Assembly (NCBI GenBank): GCA_958298945.1
Contig: OY282609.1
Span: 12,630,326-12,694,325, forward strand
Direction: 5' to 3'
Origin: Atherix ibis
Taxonomy: Eukaryota > Arthropoda > Insecta > Diptera > Athericidae
Length of the DNA: 64,000 nt
This document shows positions 1-11,420 of the stretch, one piece after another. How positions within the stretch are numbered: position 1 is the stretch's first letter; the number at the start of each line of letters is the position of its first letter. Both the position numbers and the translations under genes were made by a program. The notes beneath the pieces were generated by a model. That model ran no database searches and was not told the origin of the DNA. It saw only the letters and a list, made by a program, of their open reading frames with translations.

Positions 1-461
1 AGTACGTACAACAACAGTTTGCAAATTTCTAAGCTTATAAATAACTCATTTTTAAATATAATTATAGAAAAAAGCTGATAGAATTTAACTGAAGCTGATT
101 AACAGTAGGTCCTAGGAGAAGCCTTGACTGAAGGGAAAGTAAAAAAGGACCTTTAACACTCTAAAAAAAAACAGAAAAGTATTTAAATCTTAGCAAAACA
201 AAACTCTATTAAAGCCTCCCAAGCCGTCCCCGGATCTAACATCAGGGACACGATATTCTTCAATTTTGCGTCTCTTCTATTTTCGCATTTAATCGGGTAA
301 AAACAAATGTACATTTTATACAATAAAAAAATATATATTTAGTTTAAATAAATAAATAAAGTAAAATACAAAAAAAAGAAGGGTGCAGTAGAAGAACAGT
401 GCAATAGAAGAGCGCACTCCACAAGAAGGCTAAAAGAATCGAATTTAAAGCTGTATTGGTA
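1..461. other. AT-rich spacer
   Basis: I see no gene or recognisable element here. Confidence 0.6.
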
Positions 462-1737
462 CGAGGGTCATTCAACAAGTACTTAGCCTACAAAAGAAAA
501 ACGAAAATTTTGGAAAGGTGGCAATTTATTTTCCACATAATCTCCTTCAAGCTAGATACACTTAGCCCAGCGATGCTCTTACTTTTTTAACCCGTCCAAA
601 AAATACATTTTCTCGAGGAAAGCAAAATAGGCCTCCGTAGCGACGATGACCTCCTCATTCGACCCTAATCTATTCCCGGCGAATGCTTTTTTCAGGTTTG
701 GAAACAAAAAGTAGTCACAGGGGGCCAAATCTAGAGAGTACGGTGGATGGGGCAGTCATTCGTAGCGCAATTCGACCAATTTGGCCATGGCGACGGCGGA
801 GGTGTGAGCCGGCGCGTTGTCGTGGTGGAACAGCACTTTTTTCTTCACAAAGCGGGGCCGCGTTTTCTTCAATTCGACGTCAAATCGGCCCAATAAGTCA
901 GCATAGTAGCGCCCCGTGATTGTTTTACCCTTCTCGAGGTAATCGATGTGGATCACACCTTGTGAATCCCAGAAAACGGTGGCCATCACCTTTCCGGCCG
1001 AGCAAACAGTCTTCGCCTTCTTCGGAGCACGTTCGCCGGGTGAAGTCCACTGTTTTGACTGTTCTTTGGTCTCTGGTGTGTACAAGTAAATCCATGTTTC
1101 GTCGACGGTCACGAAACGACGCAAGAACTCCGCTGGATTGCGCTGAAACAGCGCCAAACACGTCGCCGATGTGGTCTCACGGTTGCGCTTGTTTTCCGGT
1201 GTGAGCAAACGCGGCATCCATCGCGCCCAGTTCTTCGTGTAGAATATGATGCACCGTTCCTACTGCGATGCCCACAGTCTCAGCTATCTCGTGAACCTTC
1301 AATCAACGGTCTGCCAACACGAGATCGTGGACTTTTTTAACGTTTTCCTCCGTAGCAGCCATTTTTGGGGCAGCTGGGCATGGCTCATTAAAAACCGACG
1401 TGCGGCCACGAACAAACTCGTTGAACCAATTCTTGACGGTCGCCATCGAAAGAGAAGAGTCACCATATACAGAATCCAAGCGATCTTTGATTTCGCTGCG
1501 CGTTTTCCCTTCCAAAAACAAGAATCTAATCACCGAACGAAATTGTTATTTTTCCATTTTTGTGCAAGCGACCGACACGCTCGCTTTCAAAGGCTCTCAA
1601 AACAAAGCTAATGAAGGAAATCGACTGAAACTAAAAGACAGTAGGCTGCTAAAAGAATGTACTGCACGATGGTAAATTTCTTTTGTGACAGCAGTTCCAT
1701 CGGGTGGTGAGGCTAAGTACTTGTTGAATGACCTTCG
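462..1737 (-). mobile_element. Mariner, family A, copy 1
   Basis: Element of 1276 bp flanked by TA dinucleotides (460-461 and 1738-1739). Terminal inverted repeats match over about 28 bp: CGAGGGTCATTCAACAAGTA on the left and CGAAGGTCATTCAACAAGTA read inward from the right. A second, shorter copy is at 50321-51418. The length is typical of a full-size mariner, and its GC content is clearly higher than the flanking DNA. Confidence 0.95.
515..1557 (-). pseudogene. Mariner family A transposase (broken)
   Basis: The frame starts at an ATG at 1557 but meets a stop at codon 4. The helix-turn-helix half (RFLFLEGKTRSEIKDRLDSV) is readable at 1303-1533. Relative to the 50321 copy a 16-bp deletion near 1228 shifts the frame. 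The catalytic half at 756-1217 keeps VDETWIY and HHDNAPAH, then stops at the codon following ELRYE, before the third aspartate. A 1-bp loss near the C-terminus removes the normal stop. Family membership (DD34D mariner) is clear; the subfamily is not certain. Confidence 0.9.
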
Positions 1738-1975
1738 TAAGCTCGGAAACATCAGTGTCCCGTTAACAATTGGGAAAGATAGTATCCAATATCACTATAC
1801 CGTCGATCTATACACGGATCCACCACCGAAATAAGATAGTAAGTCCATCTGCCATCGGGCGCTTTATCCAAACCTCCTCCGTTGCCTACCCATTGAAATT
1901 TTGATCGATATCATTTCAGCTAATACACAAATGGCCTCATATGACACTGTTCAGAATACAGTAGACTGGGACAAC

Positions 1976-2079
1976 TCAAGCGGTTGTTTAGAGCAAACTA
2001 CATACGTGGAGTTGTCTCAGGCTACTGTAAAAGACTGAGACAACTCCACGTATGTAGTTTGCTCAAAACAACCGCTTGA
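1976..2079. repeat. Fold-back inverted repeat, 45-bp arms
   Basis: Arms 1976-2020 and 2035-2079 are reverse complements with one mismatch in 45, separated by a 14-bp loop. The arms begin TCAAGCGGTTGTTT. It lies at the decayed end of an R1-like fragment. Confidence 0.95.
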
Positions 2080-2129
2080 CCCGATCACGGTCGCTAACGG
2101 AGTTCTCCTACTCTACCTGGCTTCCCCAA

Positions 2130-2570
2130 GGGTTATGATAACACTGTACTTTATGGGGTCTCTTCTCCACCTTTTGCCCTCGAAAGTTTTACAGACAATG
2201 CCAACGGCCAAATCAATAGCATCCAAGATGAAGCATGCCCTCCTGAAGCCAAATTTATATTAAGATGAGTGAATTGCTCCAATCGATTCCATAAAATATG
2301 TTCGTGGGTTTTATCAGCCGTATCCAGAAGATAAATTGTGCGGTATGATGAAGGTTCCGGAAGAGGTCTCCTTCCCTTTAGTAATAGCAGAAGGTAATGC
2401 CTCTTCCAAAGTTCCTCGGGTATTAAACAGCTGATTTTAGTACAACAAGGGGTATGGTACCTTTTTATCACCGATTTTTCTGAATGCCCAGAGGATTTCC
2501 TCTTGCGTAATTCATGGGGTCTGAACGCAGCAAAGCCTCGAGCTACCTTTCAATGTCGTCACCGGTTACT
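2130..2570 (-). pseudogene. R1-type LINE reverse-transcriptase fragment
   Basis: Minus-strand blocks read ITQEEILWAFRKIGDKKVPY, then after a frameshift IPEELWKRHYLLLLLKGRRP and SSYRTIYLLDTADKTHEHIL, then NRLEQF. These are the N-terminal RT motifs of R1-clade LINEs (KKAPGPD, WK...LLPKG, SSYRPICLLDTAGK). The sequence decays toward 2150 and is followed by a 45-bp fold-back at 1976-2079. Confidence 0.75.
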
Positions 2571-2579
2571 GAGGGAACA

Positions 2580-5034
2580 AGTCGGTGACAATTCTGTCGA
2601 GCAGAGTAGGTCAGGTCGGAGCTGCAAAGGAAGATGATGAGCTCCATCGACGTATTAATGTAACTTTTCGGTTAAAATCAGTGTTCTCATACTTTTCAGC
2701 AAAGCATTTTCTAAATAGTTTGTATGTAAGGTCTTTGCAGCAAGAGCCAAGGACTATTATGCAGCGCCATGACTATTAGGTAATTTGGCAATTTCATGTT
2801 ACATGTGGACTAGCATTGCCAGTTTACCGATATTTAGTTGTATGGAGAAATGAGAAGTGCTTTTTTATAGAGTATATTAGTTCCTGAAGGTGAGGAATTT
2901 CCTGAGTCTGTTGAAACTCTCCAATGGAAGGAGTCCTATTCAAAAAGCAATTCTAGGTTAAGTGGCATTCACATAAAATTATGAAGAATAATGAGTTGAA
3001 AGCCTCACAAATGGAATGAATATAACATAAGTGAGGTATGCCCAATTCGATTTCTGAGAAGTTTTTCTTGCCCAGAAATTTGGAATGATTGTTGAGTGGC
3101 AGTTAACAGTCAGTAATCAGTTACAAGCTGACTATTTCAACTGTTGGTGGCGAGGACTACCTAAATCTCTACTGTAAAGTAAAAGCTTACAATAGGTTTT
3201 CAACCTGCTTCAATAAGAATGGAGTCTACTGGGGAAATTTGATATTATCCACTGGCCGCTCTTTTCACAAATTACCACTGCTCTAACCTTTCTTTGCCAA
3301 CATGAATAATGGAAATATCCAGAATATTATTGGAATCTTTCCGAAAAAGTGGTCTATTCAGCAATTCAGAAAGTTTTCACGCAAAAATACGTGAAAACTT
3401 CCTTAATTGCTGAATAGACAAGCAGAAAGGAGGGTTTGTTGCTGCTGCTGCAGGTATTATTAACCCTGGAAGTCACTTTTCAAATAATAAAATTGATACT
3501 TTTAATATAATTGTAATATTTTTAAAAGTTAAAATTCAAGAATAAATTATTTCACAATAATGAATTTAAATATTAGATAAAAATCATATTTATTCTAAAT
3601 ATTGCAATTTAATCGAAACTTTTTTTTTCTTCTTCCAAATATAATAAGTTATATGAAAATTAATACCCCTTTTTTATACTTTGTAATTATAAATAAAATG
3701 TTTTTTTTCTTAGAATACTTGTCATTATAATTATAATCCTTAAAACTTATATGCTACACTTATAGGTTAGCTGCTTAAAATAGGAAATTTAAAAATTTTC
3801 AACGGTAACACATAATTGCAGGTACAAAACCACATACAAATATGTATAAATATGTACGTACGTGCCCAAAAGTTGCGGTGTACTATTTAAACTTAACTAA
3901 CTTCAAGTATGTTTTTTAGTGTTTGAAAAAAAAAATATGAAAAAATTCTTTTAATATTATCATATGTGTAGTTTGTATGTGAATAACTTGGTTGAGAAGA
4001 GTATTCACCTTGTGTCAAGTATGGTATTTAAATGGATACAAACTGTATGTAAAAGTGCCACCATAGCAAGTTGCGGCAACAGTGTCTCAACCCCCTTTGT
4101 AATAATGCTAAGTGCATAAAGCCTCCTTAGTTCTAATAGTAAGTGCATACTCATGCACGTACAAAAAGTAATGAACATTATAACCATAACTGGCACTACA
4201 TCATATCAAAAATATTTCTTAAAAAAAAACTATATTTTCTTCACTGTATAGACAAAATAATAACGATAAATGGAGTTAATAGTTCCATAGTGTAATGAGT
4301 TATAGTCTAGATGAAATGGCAATTTGGTGATATTCTTATAATTTTTTTAAAGATCATAAATATATTTAAATTATTATTAATTATTTTAATTGACATTTTA
4401 AGTTACTTTTGCTTAGTTGAGAAGATGCTCCATTTGAAATCAAATAGAAGAAGAAAAACTACAATATAAACTTAAAATTTATTTTTATTGTAAAAATTAA
4501 TTTAACTTAATATTAAATTTAAAAAAATATAATAACCCAAATCCAACATACTAGCCTGATATCCTTGATTAATTTTTTAGTACTTCTTCAACTATAGACC
4601 ATAGTTAAAGACTATGTATCCTAGGCTCATAAATGAAAAAATAGATTGAAACATATTTAGAAATAATTTAAACCAACAGAAAACGAACGCTAAAAATACC
4701 AAACTTTATTAATGATAATGTACAACCGCTCACGTCTCTTACAATATGACACAATCGCAATAACAAAAATTTCCATTTAAAGTAAGTTTTTTAATTAACG
4801 AAAAAAGCAAAATGAGAATACACTGGCAATACTTACAAATGTCTAGTTACAAACAGATACTTAACCAACTACAACGTAAGCTGAACATGGAAATTTAAAA
4901 GTCCTATAGTCAATGGCATGCAATTTATACGAGCTGCTTGCTCGGTGACAGTATTTTTTTATTGGAAGACACTAGACGAATACTCTTACGGTAACGATAT
5001 AGAAGACTACTCACATACTAATGTAATGGGGGGA
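2580..5034. other. AT-rich spacer with one short fold-back
   Basis: No coding motif recognised. Some moderate-GC text at 2580-3470 may be old LINE debris, and the 3353 palindrome lies in it. From 3480 the DNA is plainly AT-rich. Confidence 0.5.
3353..3418. repeat. Fold-back inverted repeat, 29-bp arms
   Basis: Arms 3353-3381 and 3390-3418 match at 27 of 29 positions with an 8-bp loop. Nothing coding is recognisable around it. Confidence 0.9.
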
Positions 5035-5140
5035 GCGGTTTGCTGGTTGAGACCGCTTAAAGCAGGAATTGACGGAAGATTGAATTCATGGATGTGCCTC
5101 AAAAAAAGCCTGCTTCATGCATGTGCCACGAAAAAATTTT

Positions 5141-5870
5141 AAATGGATGAAGAAGAAGAAGAAGAAGAAGTGAAGATGAAGAAGATGAAGAAGATGCGAA
5201 AGATGAGGAAGATAAAGTAGTTAAAAAAGACGAAGAAGATGAAGAAAATGAAGAAGATGAAGCAGATGAAGAAGATGAGGAAGATGGAATAGGTGAAGAA
5301 GATGAAGAAAATAAAGATGAGTAGAAGAAGAAGGGGGAGAAGATGAAGAAGATGCAGAAGATGAAGAAGATGAGGAAGATGGAAAAGATAAAGAAGATAA
5401 AGAAAATGAAGAAGATAAGGAAGATGCAAAAGATGAGGAAGATAAAGTAGTTAAAGAAGACGAAGAAGATGAAGATGAGAAGAAGGAAAAGGGGAAGAAG
5501 ATGAAGAAGATGCAGAAGATTAGGAAGATGAAGAAGATGAAGAAGATGAAAAAGATGAAAAAGATAAAGAAGATGAAGAAGATGAAGAAGATGAAAAAGA
5601 TGAAGCAGATGAAGAAGATGAGGAAGATGGGAAAGATAAAGAAGATGAAGAAAATGAAGAAGATAAGGAAGATGCAAAAGATGAGGAAGATAAAGTAGTT
5701 AAAGACGACGAAGAAGATGAAAATGAGAAGAAGAAGAAGGGGGAGAAGATGATGAAGATGCAGAAGATTAGGAAGATGAAGAAGATGAAAAAGACGAAAA
5801 AGTTGACGAAGATTAAGAATATAAGGAAAATGAAGCAGACGAAGAAGATGAAGAAGATAAAGAATAATGT
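5141..5870. repeat. GAAGAT-type low-complexity array 1
   Basis: About 730 bp of degenerate GAAGAT/GAAGAA hexamers with longer-period structure: an approximately 200-bp block including gataaagtagttaaa recurs near 5210, 5450 and 5690. The left flank (5035-5105, ggttgagaccgcttaaagcag) is related to the flank of the second array at 19375-19440. The Leu/His- or Phe/Ile-rich ORFs on the minus strand are by-products. Confidence 0.93.
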
Positions 5871-5999
5871 TCCATGCCTGAAGTGGCGCAAGCAGGAAAT
5901 GAAAGAAGAATAAGTTGTATTGAAGCGAGTTATTAATTTATCGAAATTCGTACAACTACTTGTTAATCTAGAAATGTACAGTTATTAAAATTATTTCCA

Positions 6000-6545
6000 A
6001 GCCAAATATACCCACTTTCTATAGAACTATCAGCTTCCTACCAATACTTGGTAAGATTTTCGGAAGAATTATTCGTGATCAGCAATTTGGCTTTCGATCT
6101 GAATACACCATAATCCAGCAATGCCATCGCGTTGTTAATCATATTGGATCCCCTCTTGAGAACAAAGGGTATTGCCCAGAAGTATTTTTATATATCTCAC
6201 AAGTTTTCGATAATGTGTGGCATTCTGGGTTCAAGATCTGTCTTCCTTCAACATACTACCACAAGGTAGAATTCTTGGTTCCATTTTACTAAGAATTCTA
6301 CCTTGTGGTAGTATGTTGAAGGAAGACAGATCTTGAACCCAGAATGCCACACATTTATACCCATGACATCCCATCTGATCCTAATACTATCATTGGCCAT
6401 ACTTACTACCCATAAAAATCCCAATATAGCTTCCCATAATTTACAATCCCATATCCACAATCTTCAATCCCGGTTTAAAAGATAGAGAGTGAAGATAAAT
6501 GAACATAAGAGTGCTCACATTACTTTCACACATTCCCAAGGTGAA
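6000..6545 (+). pseudogene. Jockey-clade LINE RT fragment
   Basis: Readable blocks are the proline-rich start (TISFLPILGKIFGRII), DQQFGFRSEYTIIQQCHRVV, NHIGSPLENKGYCPEVFLYI, SQVFDNVWHSG and PQGRILGSIL. After the fold-back come IYTHDIPSDPNTIIG and NPNIASHNLQSHIHNLQS. These are consecutive Jockey RT motifs. The segment with the YADD catalytic motif is reduced to a short decayed remnant (GHTYY). The part between VWHSG and PQG is also deleted. Confidence 0.8.
6212..6355. repeat. Perfect 65-bp fold-back inside a Jockey reverse transcriptase
   Basis: Arms 6212-6276 and 6291-6355 are perfect reverse complements over 65 bp with a 14-bp loop. The left arm and loop are in RT sense (ending PQGRILGSIL). 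The right arm is an inverted copy placed before the continuing RT sequence (YTHDIP), so it reads as an insertion. Confidence 0.97.
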
Positions 6546-7820
6546 CCTATTTAAAACTTTATGAATTTATTTGAGGAGAATTTTATGTGAGTTGATATAT
6601 AGTATTTTGCAAGTGAAATTTTAATTTATATATCATATTAGATACTTATCATTACAAAATAATTCAGATTATAATAAAAACAGAAGTAAATTTTTTCTCT
6701 GTGCATCTTCGAATATTTTACAGATGAAAGTCTCTTTGAATTGGATTTAGTTTTTCCGAATTTTATTCATTTAAGGTACAATTTTTTTTTTCTTTATATA
6801 GGAGTTGAAAATGATCTGGATGATGGAAACTTTTCGAAAAAAAAACTGTGGCTTTCTTTGATTTGCAATAACTTTATCCTAGGAAAATCTGCGCTAGAAG
6901 ATTTTCAACGTATTCCGTATCTGCTTACCGCAAATTCTACGACACTTTTCATTAGTTTACACATTCTCGAACTTTAACCTTTCATATTTAAGGTAATTAA
7001 ATTAAAACTTTCTACTCCAATATTATTACTGTTATTATTATCAATACTAATCCGGAAAAGTTTAAAGGTGCAGTGCATTTACATTCAAGAGAAGTGCACT
7101 TATTTCTGCTATACTATACGGTATTGAGTATATTTTGAGTGATGCATTTGATTTCAATTTGAATTACTGCATTATAAATAAAGATTATATCTACAGCAAA
7201 CACAGTCCATATAATCATTTAATGGTACTTGTAAATACGAGTATCTAGGATAAGGATTCATATCAAAAAGACTATCTACACACTCGTCTTGTTTTGAGAT
7301 TCCCTTATTACTGTTGGTTTCCATTCACATTTATTTCTAAAGAAACTTTTAAGCAAACTTGGCAATAGAGAAATAACAATAAGCCAAGTTTTAATGATCA
7401 AAGTTACTGAATTACTTTACGTTACCAAGCTTAATAGTTTCTTATATTTTATTGTTTGGACTCAGTCCTATAAATCTTTTGATTGCTCAAACATTACACA
7501 AATTCATAAAAAAAGCTATTTATTATCCAAAAAAAGGAAAAAATTATAAACATTTTCCAATTTCGATTAAGTAAATTCTATGAAAATAAATTTTATTTTG
7601 ATTTATGCCAAGTGCAATTGTGAATACAATTAATCGCTAGAAGTAGCATTCCTTTTTTATATAAGAAATGCGTTTTAATAATGTTGTCTAATTAATTAAA
7701 ATTTTATTGCATAATCATTTTGTATCTATTCATTTTCTGAAATGATTTCTTTTCTGAAATTGAATAGATACAAAATGATTTTTCATTATCAAGTAGATTT
7801 TCTGAAATTGAGGAAGAGTA
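6546..7820. other. AT-rich spacer
   Basis: Only the 7713-7780 fold-back stands out. No gene seen. Confidence 0.55.
7713..7780. repeat. Fold-back inverted repeat, 20-bp arms
   Basis: Arms 7713-7732 and 7761-7780 (AATCATTTTGTATCTATTCA) match perfectly, with a 28-bp loop rich in tttctgaaat motifs. It sits just outside the family B mariner. Confidence 0.9.
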
Positions 7821-9006
7821 CACAGTGTCTCTTCAAAATAACCGAACTTTTTGGATATAGAATAAAATACACATTATATTATCTTTGAAAGTTATTATTT
7901 ATTCAAAATAGGTTCCATTAGACTCAATACAACGTTTGTAACGTTGAATGTTCTTCAGCACCTCGGTTACGGCTGCTTGAATGGCTGGGATATCATCATA
8001 AAATCCTTCTTTCATCTTGGTTTTCAGTTTTGGAAATAGAAAATAGTCACATGGTGATAGATCAGGTGAATACGGAGGGTGGTTGATGAGAGAAATCCGT
8101 TTTTTCATCAAAAATTCGTTCACTTTTTTGGTCTTGTGAGGTGGTGCATTATCGTACAATAAAAACAGCTGTTTTCCTCCTGGATATTCAGGTCTAACAC
8201 GACCAATTCTACTCCACAAATGATCTAATACGCCTAAATAGTATTCTCCATTAACAGTTCGACCTTCTGGAAAAATTCCTTATGGACAATACCCTTCGAA
8301 TCATAAAAAGTAATCAACATTGTCTTGATTCGAGACTTCTGAAAACGCAATTTTTTTGGTTTTGGCTCCCCTTTGGACTTCCATTCAGCAGATTGACGCT
8401 TAGTTTCAGGGTCATATTTAAGCACCATAACTCATCACCAGTTATGATCGAATCAAGAAAGTCAGGATCGTTTTTAGGAGTTTCAACAATGTCTTTGCAA
8501 TGCTCCACACGAGCGATTTTTTGGTCTTCATTTAATTAATGTGGAATAAAACGCGCACAGACCTTTCTTTTACCCAAATCTTCAGTTAAAATTCTCCAAA
8601 AAGTGTTTTTACTCGTACTTAATTCATCAGCCAACATTCTCGTAGTAAAATTTGCATCAATACCAATGATTTCACGGACTTTTTCCACCAATTCAGCACG
8701 ATTATTAGCTTCTGGACGACCTGGCCTTAAGTCGTCCTTTAAATCCTCACAAACATTTTCAAATCGTGTAAACCACGTATAAACTTGAGTACGACTCATA
8801 CAATCATCAACATAAACTTTTTCCATCAATTCGTATGTCTCAGCGAATTTTTTTTTCAAGTTTAACACAAAATTTTATATTTGCATGAATATTTACATGA
8901 ATTTAGGTGCGTTTGAAAGAGAACGAATGTATCTTTTTAATGCTGCAAATTTTCAATAGATGACACTGCATGTTGTATGATTTAAATATTTTTGAGATAC
9001 ACTGTG
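7821..9006 (-). mobile_element. Mariner, family B (FLJ37770/GVQW-like group)
   Basis: A 1186-bp element with TA at 7819-7820 and 9007-9008. Its terminal repeats begin CACAGTGTCTCTTCAAAATA on the left and, inward from the right, CACAGTGTATCTCAAAAATA. Only one copy is seen in the window. Confidence 0.92.
7899..8868 (-). pseudogene. Mariner family B transposase (three lesions)
   Basis: The N-terminal half (8536-8868) begins with a paired-like HTH: RTQVYTWFTRFENVCEDLKD, then RPGRPEANN. It ends at an in-frame stop after RFIPH. The frame resumes (EHCKDIVETPKNDPDFLDSI, TGDELW). Single-base frameshifts follow near 8425 and near 8232 before the last third, MWSRIGRVRPEYPGGKQLFL to the C-terminus. Catalytic residues are TGDELW, LYDNAPPH and SPDLSPCDYF, with 34 residues between the last two, so DD34D. 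The frame can be followed over essentially the whole transposase. Confidence 0.88.
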
Positions 9007-9129
9007 TAAGATGATACATAAGATAGGAGTAAACTTCCATTGCTGTTTCTCTAAATCGTGGGATTTTCAAGCACCTATGTTACGTTTTCTAAGAGGGAAA
9101 CAGAGGACAGCAATCGCATAATTTTTTTT

Positions 9130-9275
9130 AGCGAAGGGGTAATCCTGCTTAGTATGTGAGCAGAGGATATATTATAGATGGTACTCAGCTAGACTCTGTG
9201 ATATCTCCTTCTTTGAGTATGGGACAGATAATGGAAATGTACCATTCGTCGGGAATTAATTTGGTGTCCCATACT
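9130..9275 (-). pseudogene. Possible RTE-like RT scrap
   Basis: Minus-strand translation gives LIPDEWYISIICPILKEGDI, which resembles the LPEEW..SIICPI.KKGD motif of RTE-like reverse transcriptases. Nothing else of the gene is readable. Confidence 0.45.
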
Positions 9276-9349
9276 TAGAACATTAATTTTTAGCATTTTA
9301 AAAGTAAATATAAAAAAACTAGTGTATATTTTTTTTAAATTTTGGTTTT

Positions 9350-10420
9350 CTTGGTATAAGTCAAACTTTTGATAGAGTTTGGCACCCGGGTCTACTCTGG
9401 AAACTCAAGAGGTTCCTTCCTTCCACCTATTTCATAGTCCTAAGATCATTCCTTTCCAACCGACACTTCCAAGTAAATGAATCCAACGAACTCTCCAATG
9501 TCTCTCCGATATTGGCTGGGGTTCCTCAGGGTAGCATACTTGGACCCATCCTCTACAACATTTCCACATCCGATATCCCAATTTGCCCTAATTTCTTCTT
9601 TGCTACATACGCCGATGATACGGCCTGCCTCTCATCTAGCGAAAATCCCCAACATGCTTCCGAAACTCTCCAAATCCAGTCCAAACCCTCTAGAACTGGT
9701 TTACTAGATGGAGAATAAAAGTCAATGAACGTAAATCTACTCAGGTAACTTTCACATATACCGTAATGGCAGTACCATACCTCAACACACCGAAGCTCGG
9801 TACCTAGGACTGTACTTAGTCAAACGCTTCACATGGAACCCACATACAAGACTTAAAAGACAAGAACTTAAAAGACGATACCTAAAACTACATAGACTTC
9901 TAGACAAAGGTTCCAAACTTACTATAAACAGGAAATTACTAATATAATAACCTTCCTTAAACCCATATGGACATACGGACTAGAACTCTGGGGATCTACT
10001 AAGCCTTCTAATTCCCGTCGAATCCAATCCCTCCAATCAAAAATACTCCGTACAATAGTCGATTCCCCCTTTTATGTTCGCAATACTGTTATTCATCGTG
10101 ATCTTAAAGTCCCATTTGCTTTTGACGTGGCTCTATCTCGTTATAAAAAGTTCCGTTCCCGTGTCCTAAATTATAATAATCCTCTTGTTCAAGAACTATC
10201 CTCCACTTCCTTCCCTAGAAATACCCATGGAAAACTTAAGCGTCACTGGTTGCGTGATTTACTAAAATACTGAGGCTTAATAGAAACATACGCTAGCAGA
10301 AGGAGCTTCATTGGATGTTTACTCCCCACAACCTTCCAAGCTAATTAATACTATTGCTCAAATTTGCTTATGACTATGTTGTAATTGTAAGTATCTGTAA
10401 AAATAAAAAATAAAAAAAAA
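9350..10420 (+). mobile_element. 5'-truncated Jockey-clade LINE with poly(A) tail
   Basis: The coding sequence begins inside the RT (QTFDRVWHPGLLWKLKRFLP) and continues AGVPQGSILGPILYNISTSD, with an intact catalytic TYADDTA at about 9604-9625. After frameshifts the thumb and C-terminal regions are readable: TYLGLYL, KPIWTYGLELWGSTKPSNS and RRIQSLQSKILRTIVDSPFY. The end reads HGKLKRHWLRDLLKY and a stop near 10273. The element closes in an A-rich tail at 10398-10421. Target-site duplications are not recognisable. Confidence 0.85.
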
Positions 10421-10423
10421 ATT

Positions 10424-10890
10424 GTCGGTTTTATTAGAAAGATTAAACCTTGAAATTTAAGAATGATACACAACATTATTTAAATGACTGCCACGGCTGG
10501 CCTTACAGTACCACATTTGCTCGACCCAATTTTTCAGTACATTTTCGATTATCTGGGCCTGTATCTCTTTAATGGCAACTTTGATTTCGTGTTTCTAGAT
10601 CTAAATTACCTCTGGATGGCTTGCGTAAATTTTATCCTTAATGGCTCCCCACAGAAAATAATCCAACGGGCTCAAATCACAGCTCCGAGGCGGCCAATCG
10701 ACATCAGAATTTCGGCTGATTATTCGGTTTTCATAAAACTCAATATTTCCCAGTTTTTTCTGGGAATGAATTTGTGTTTCATTATTAAATTTCAAGGTTT
10801 AATCTTTCTAATAAAACCGGAAATTAATACACTACTTTTTAAATGGTCCACCATTTTAAAATGCAACTTTTATATGGTCCACCCTATATT
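10424..10890 (-). mobile_element. IS630-like element fragment with paired inverted repeats
   Basis: Minus-strand coding scraps give the transposase C-terminus: SDVDWPPRSCDLSPLDYFLW, GAIKDKIYASHPEVI, then IIENVLKNWVEQMWYC. A block of at least 30 bp at 10426-10458 (GGTTTTATTAGAAAGATTAA...) recurs perfectly inverted at 10784-10816. On the right the sequence continues as GGTGGACCATATAAAAG read inward, which looks like the true terminus. The left terminus is missing where the Jockey poly(A) tail abuts. About two-thirds of the transposase is absent. Confidence 0.75.
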
Positions 10891-11139
10891 ACTTAACTGG
10901 CAATACTGAGTGACTTGTGGTTCTTCAGTCGATGGATAATCGTTTTTGTTGTTTTCTTAATGCTTGGTTGCGTCAGCATATCTTCTTCAAATGCCGAGAC
11001 CACATAATTAGTATTCAGACTATTTAGCATTTAGTGATTCATAACCCATCGCCTTAATATACCCATTTAGTGATCACCTCGCTCTCTTTTCCACAGCATG
11101 ATTCTGCTCACAGCTAAGTAAAACTTCCATATCTGGTGC

Positions 11140-11420
11140 CGTTGCTCCCTATATTGTTCGATTTTACAGGATTTTTTTTTGCTGTGAATCATCGTCTCTG
11201 CTCTTTCTCTCAGAATGTAGCATGGCTCGGTCTGCAGCATTATTTTGTTTTATTGCTCACTTGCAATTGTCGACTCTCTTTCCTGCTTGGGTATAGTTCT
11301 TTTCCGACTGTACCAATGATAGTGTCTTTTAGGTCCTTCCAGGTAATTTACATATTTGCTGGATCTCCAAGGAATTTATTTTTGTTTGTGGTTCTGATTG
11401 GTGGATCGAATGCATCCAAA
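11140..11420 (-). pseudogene. Possible LINE endonuclease-RT linker fragment
   Basis: The segment is less AT-rich than its surroundings. On the minus strand it reads ITWKDLKDTIIGTVGKELYP followed by basic, Gln-rich sequence, reminiscent of the linker between endonuclease and RT in RTE-like LINEs. Support is weak. Confidence 0.35.

Noticed and set aside
5099..5891. Leu/His- and Phe/Ile-rich ORFs over the GAAGAT array
   Set aside because: Pure by-product of a purine-rich hexamer repeat; no unique sequence, and frames are open on several strands at once.
10484..10909. 141-codon plus-strand ORF
   Set aside because: It is the antisense of an IS630-like transposase fragment, whose minus-strand motifs (WPPRSCDLSPLDYFLWG) are the real signal.
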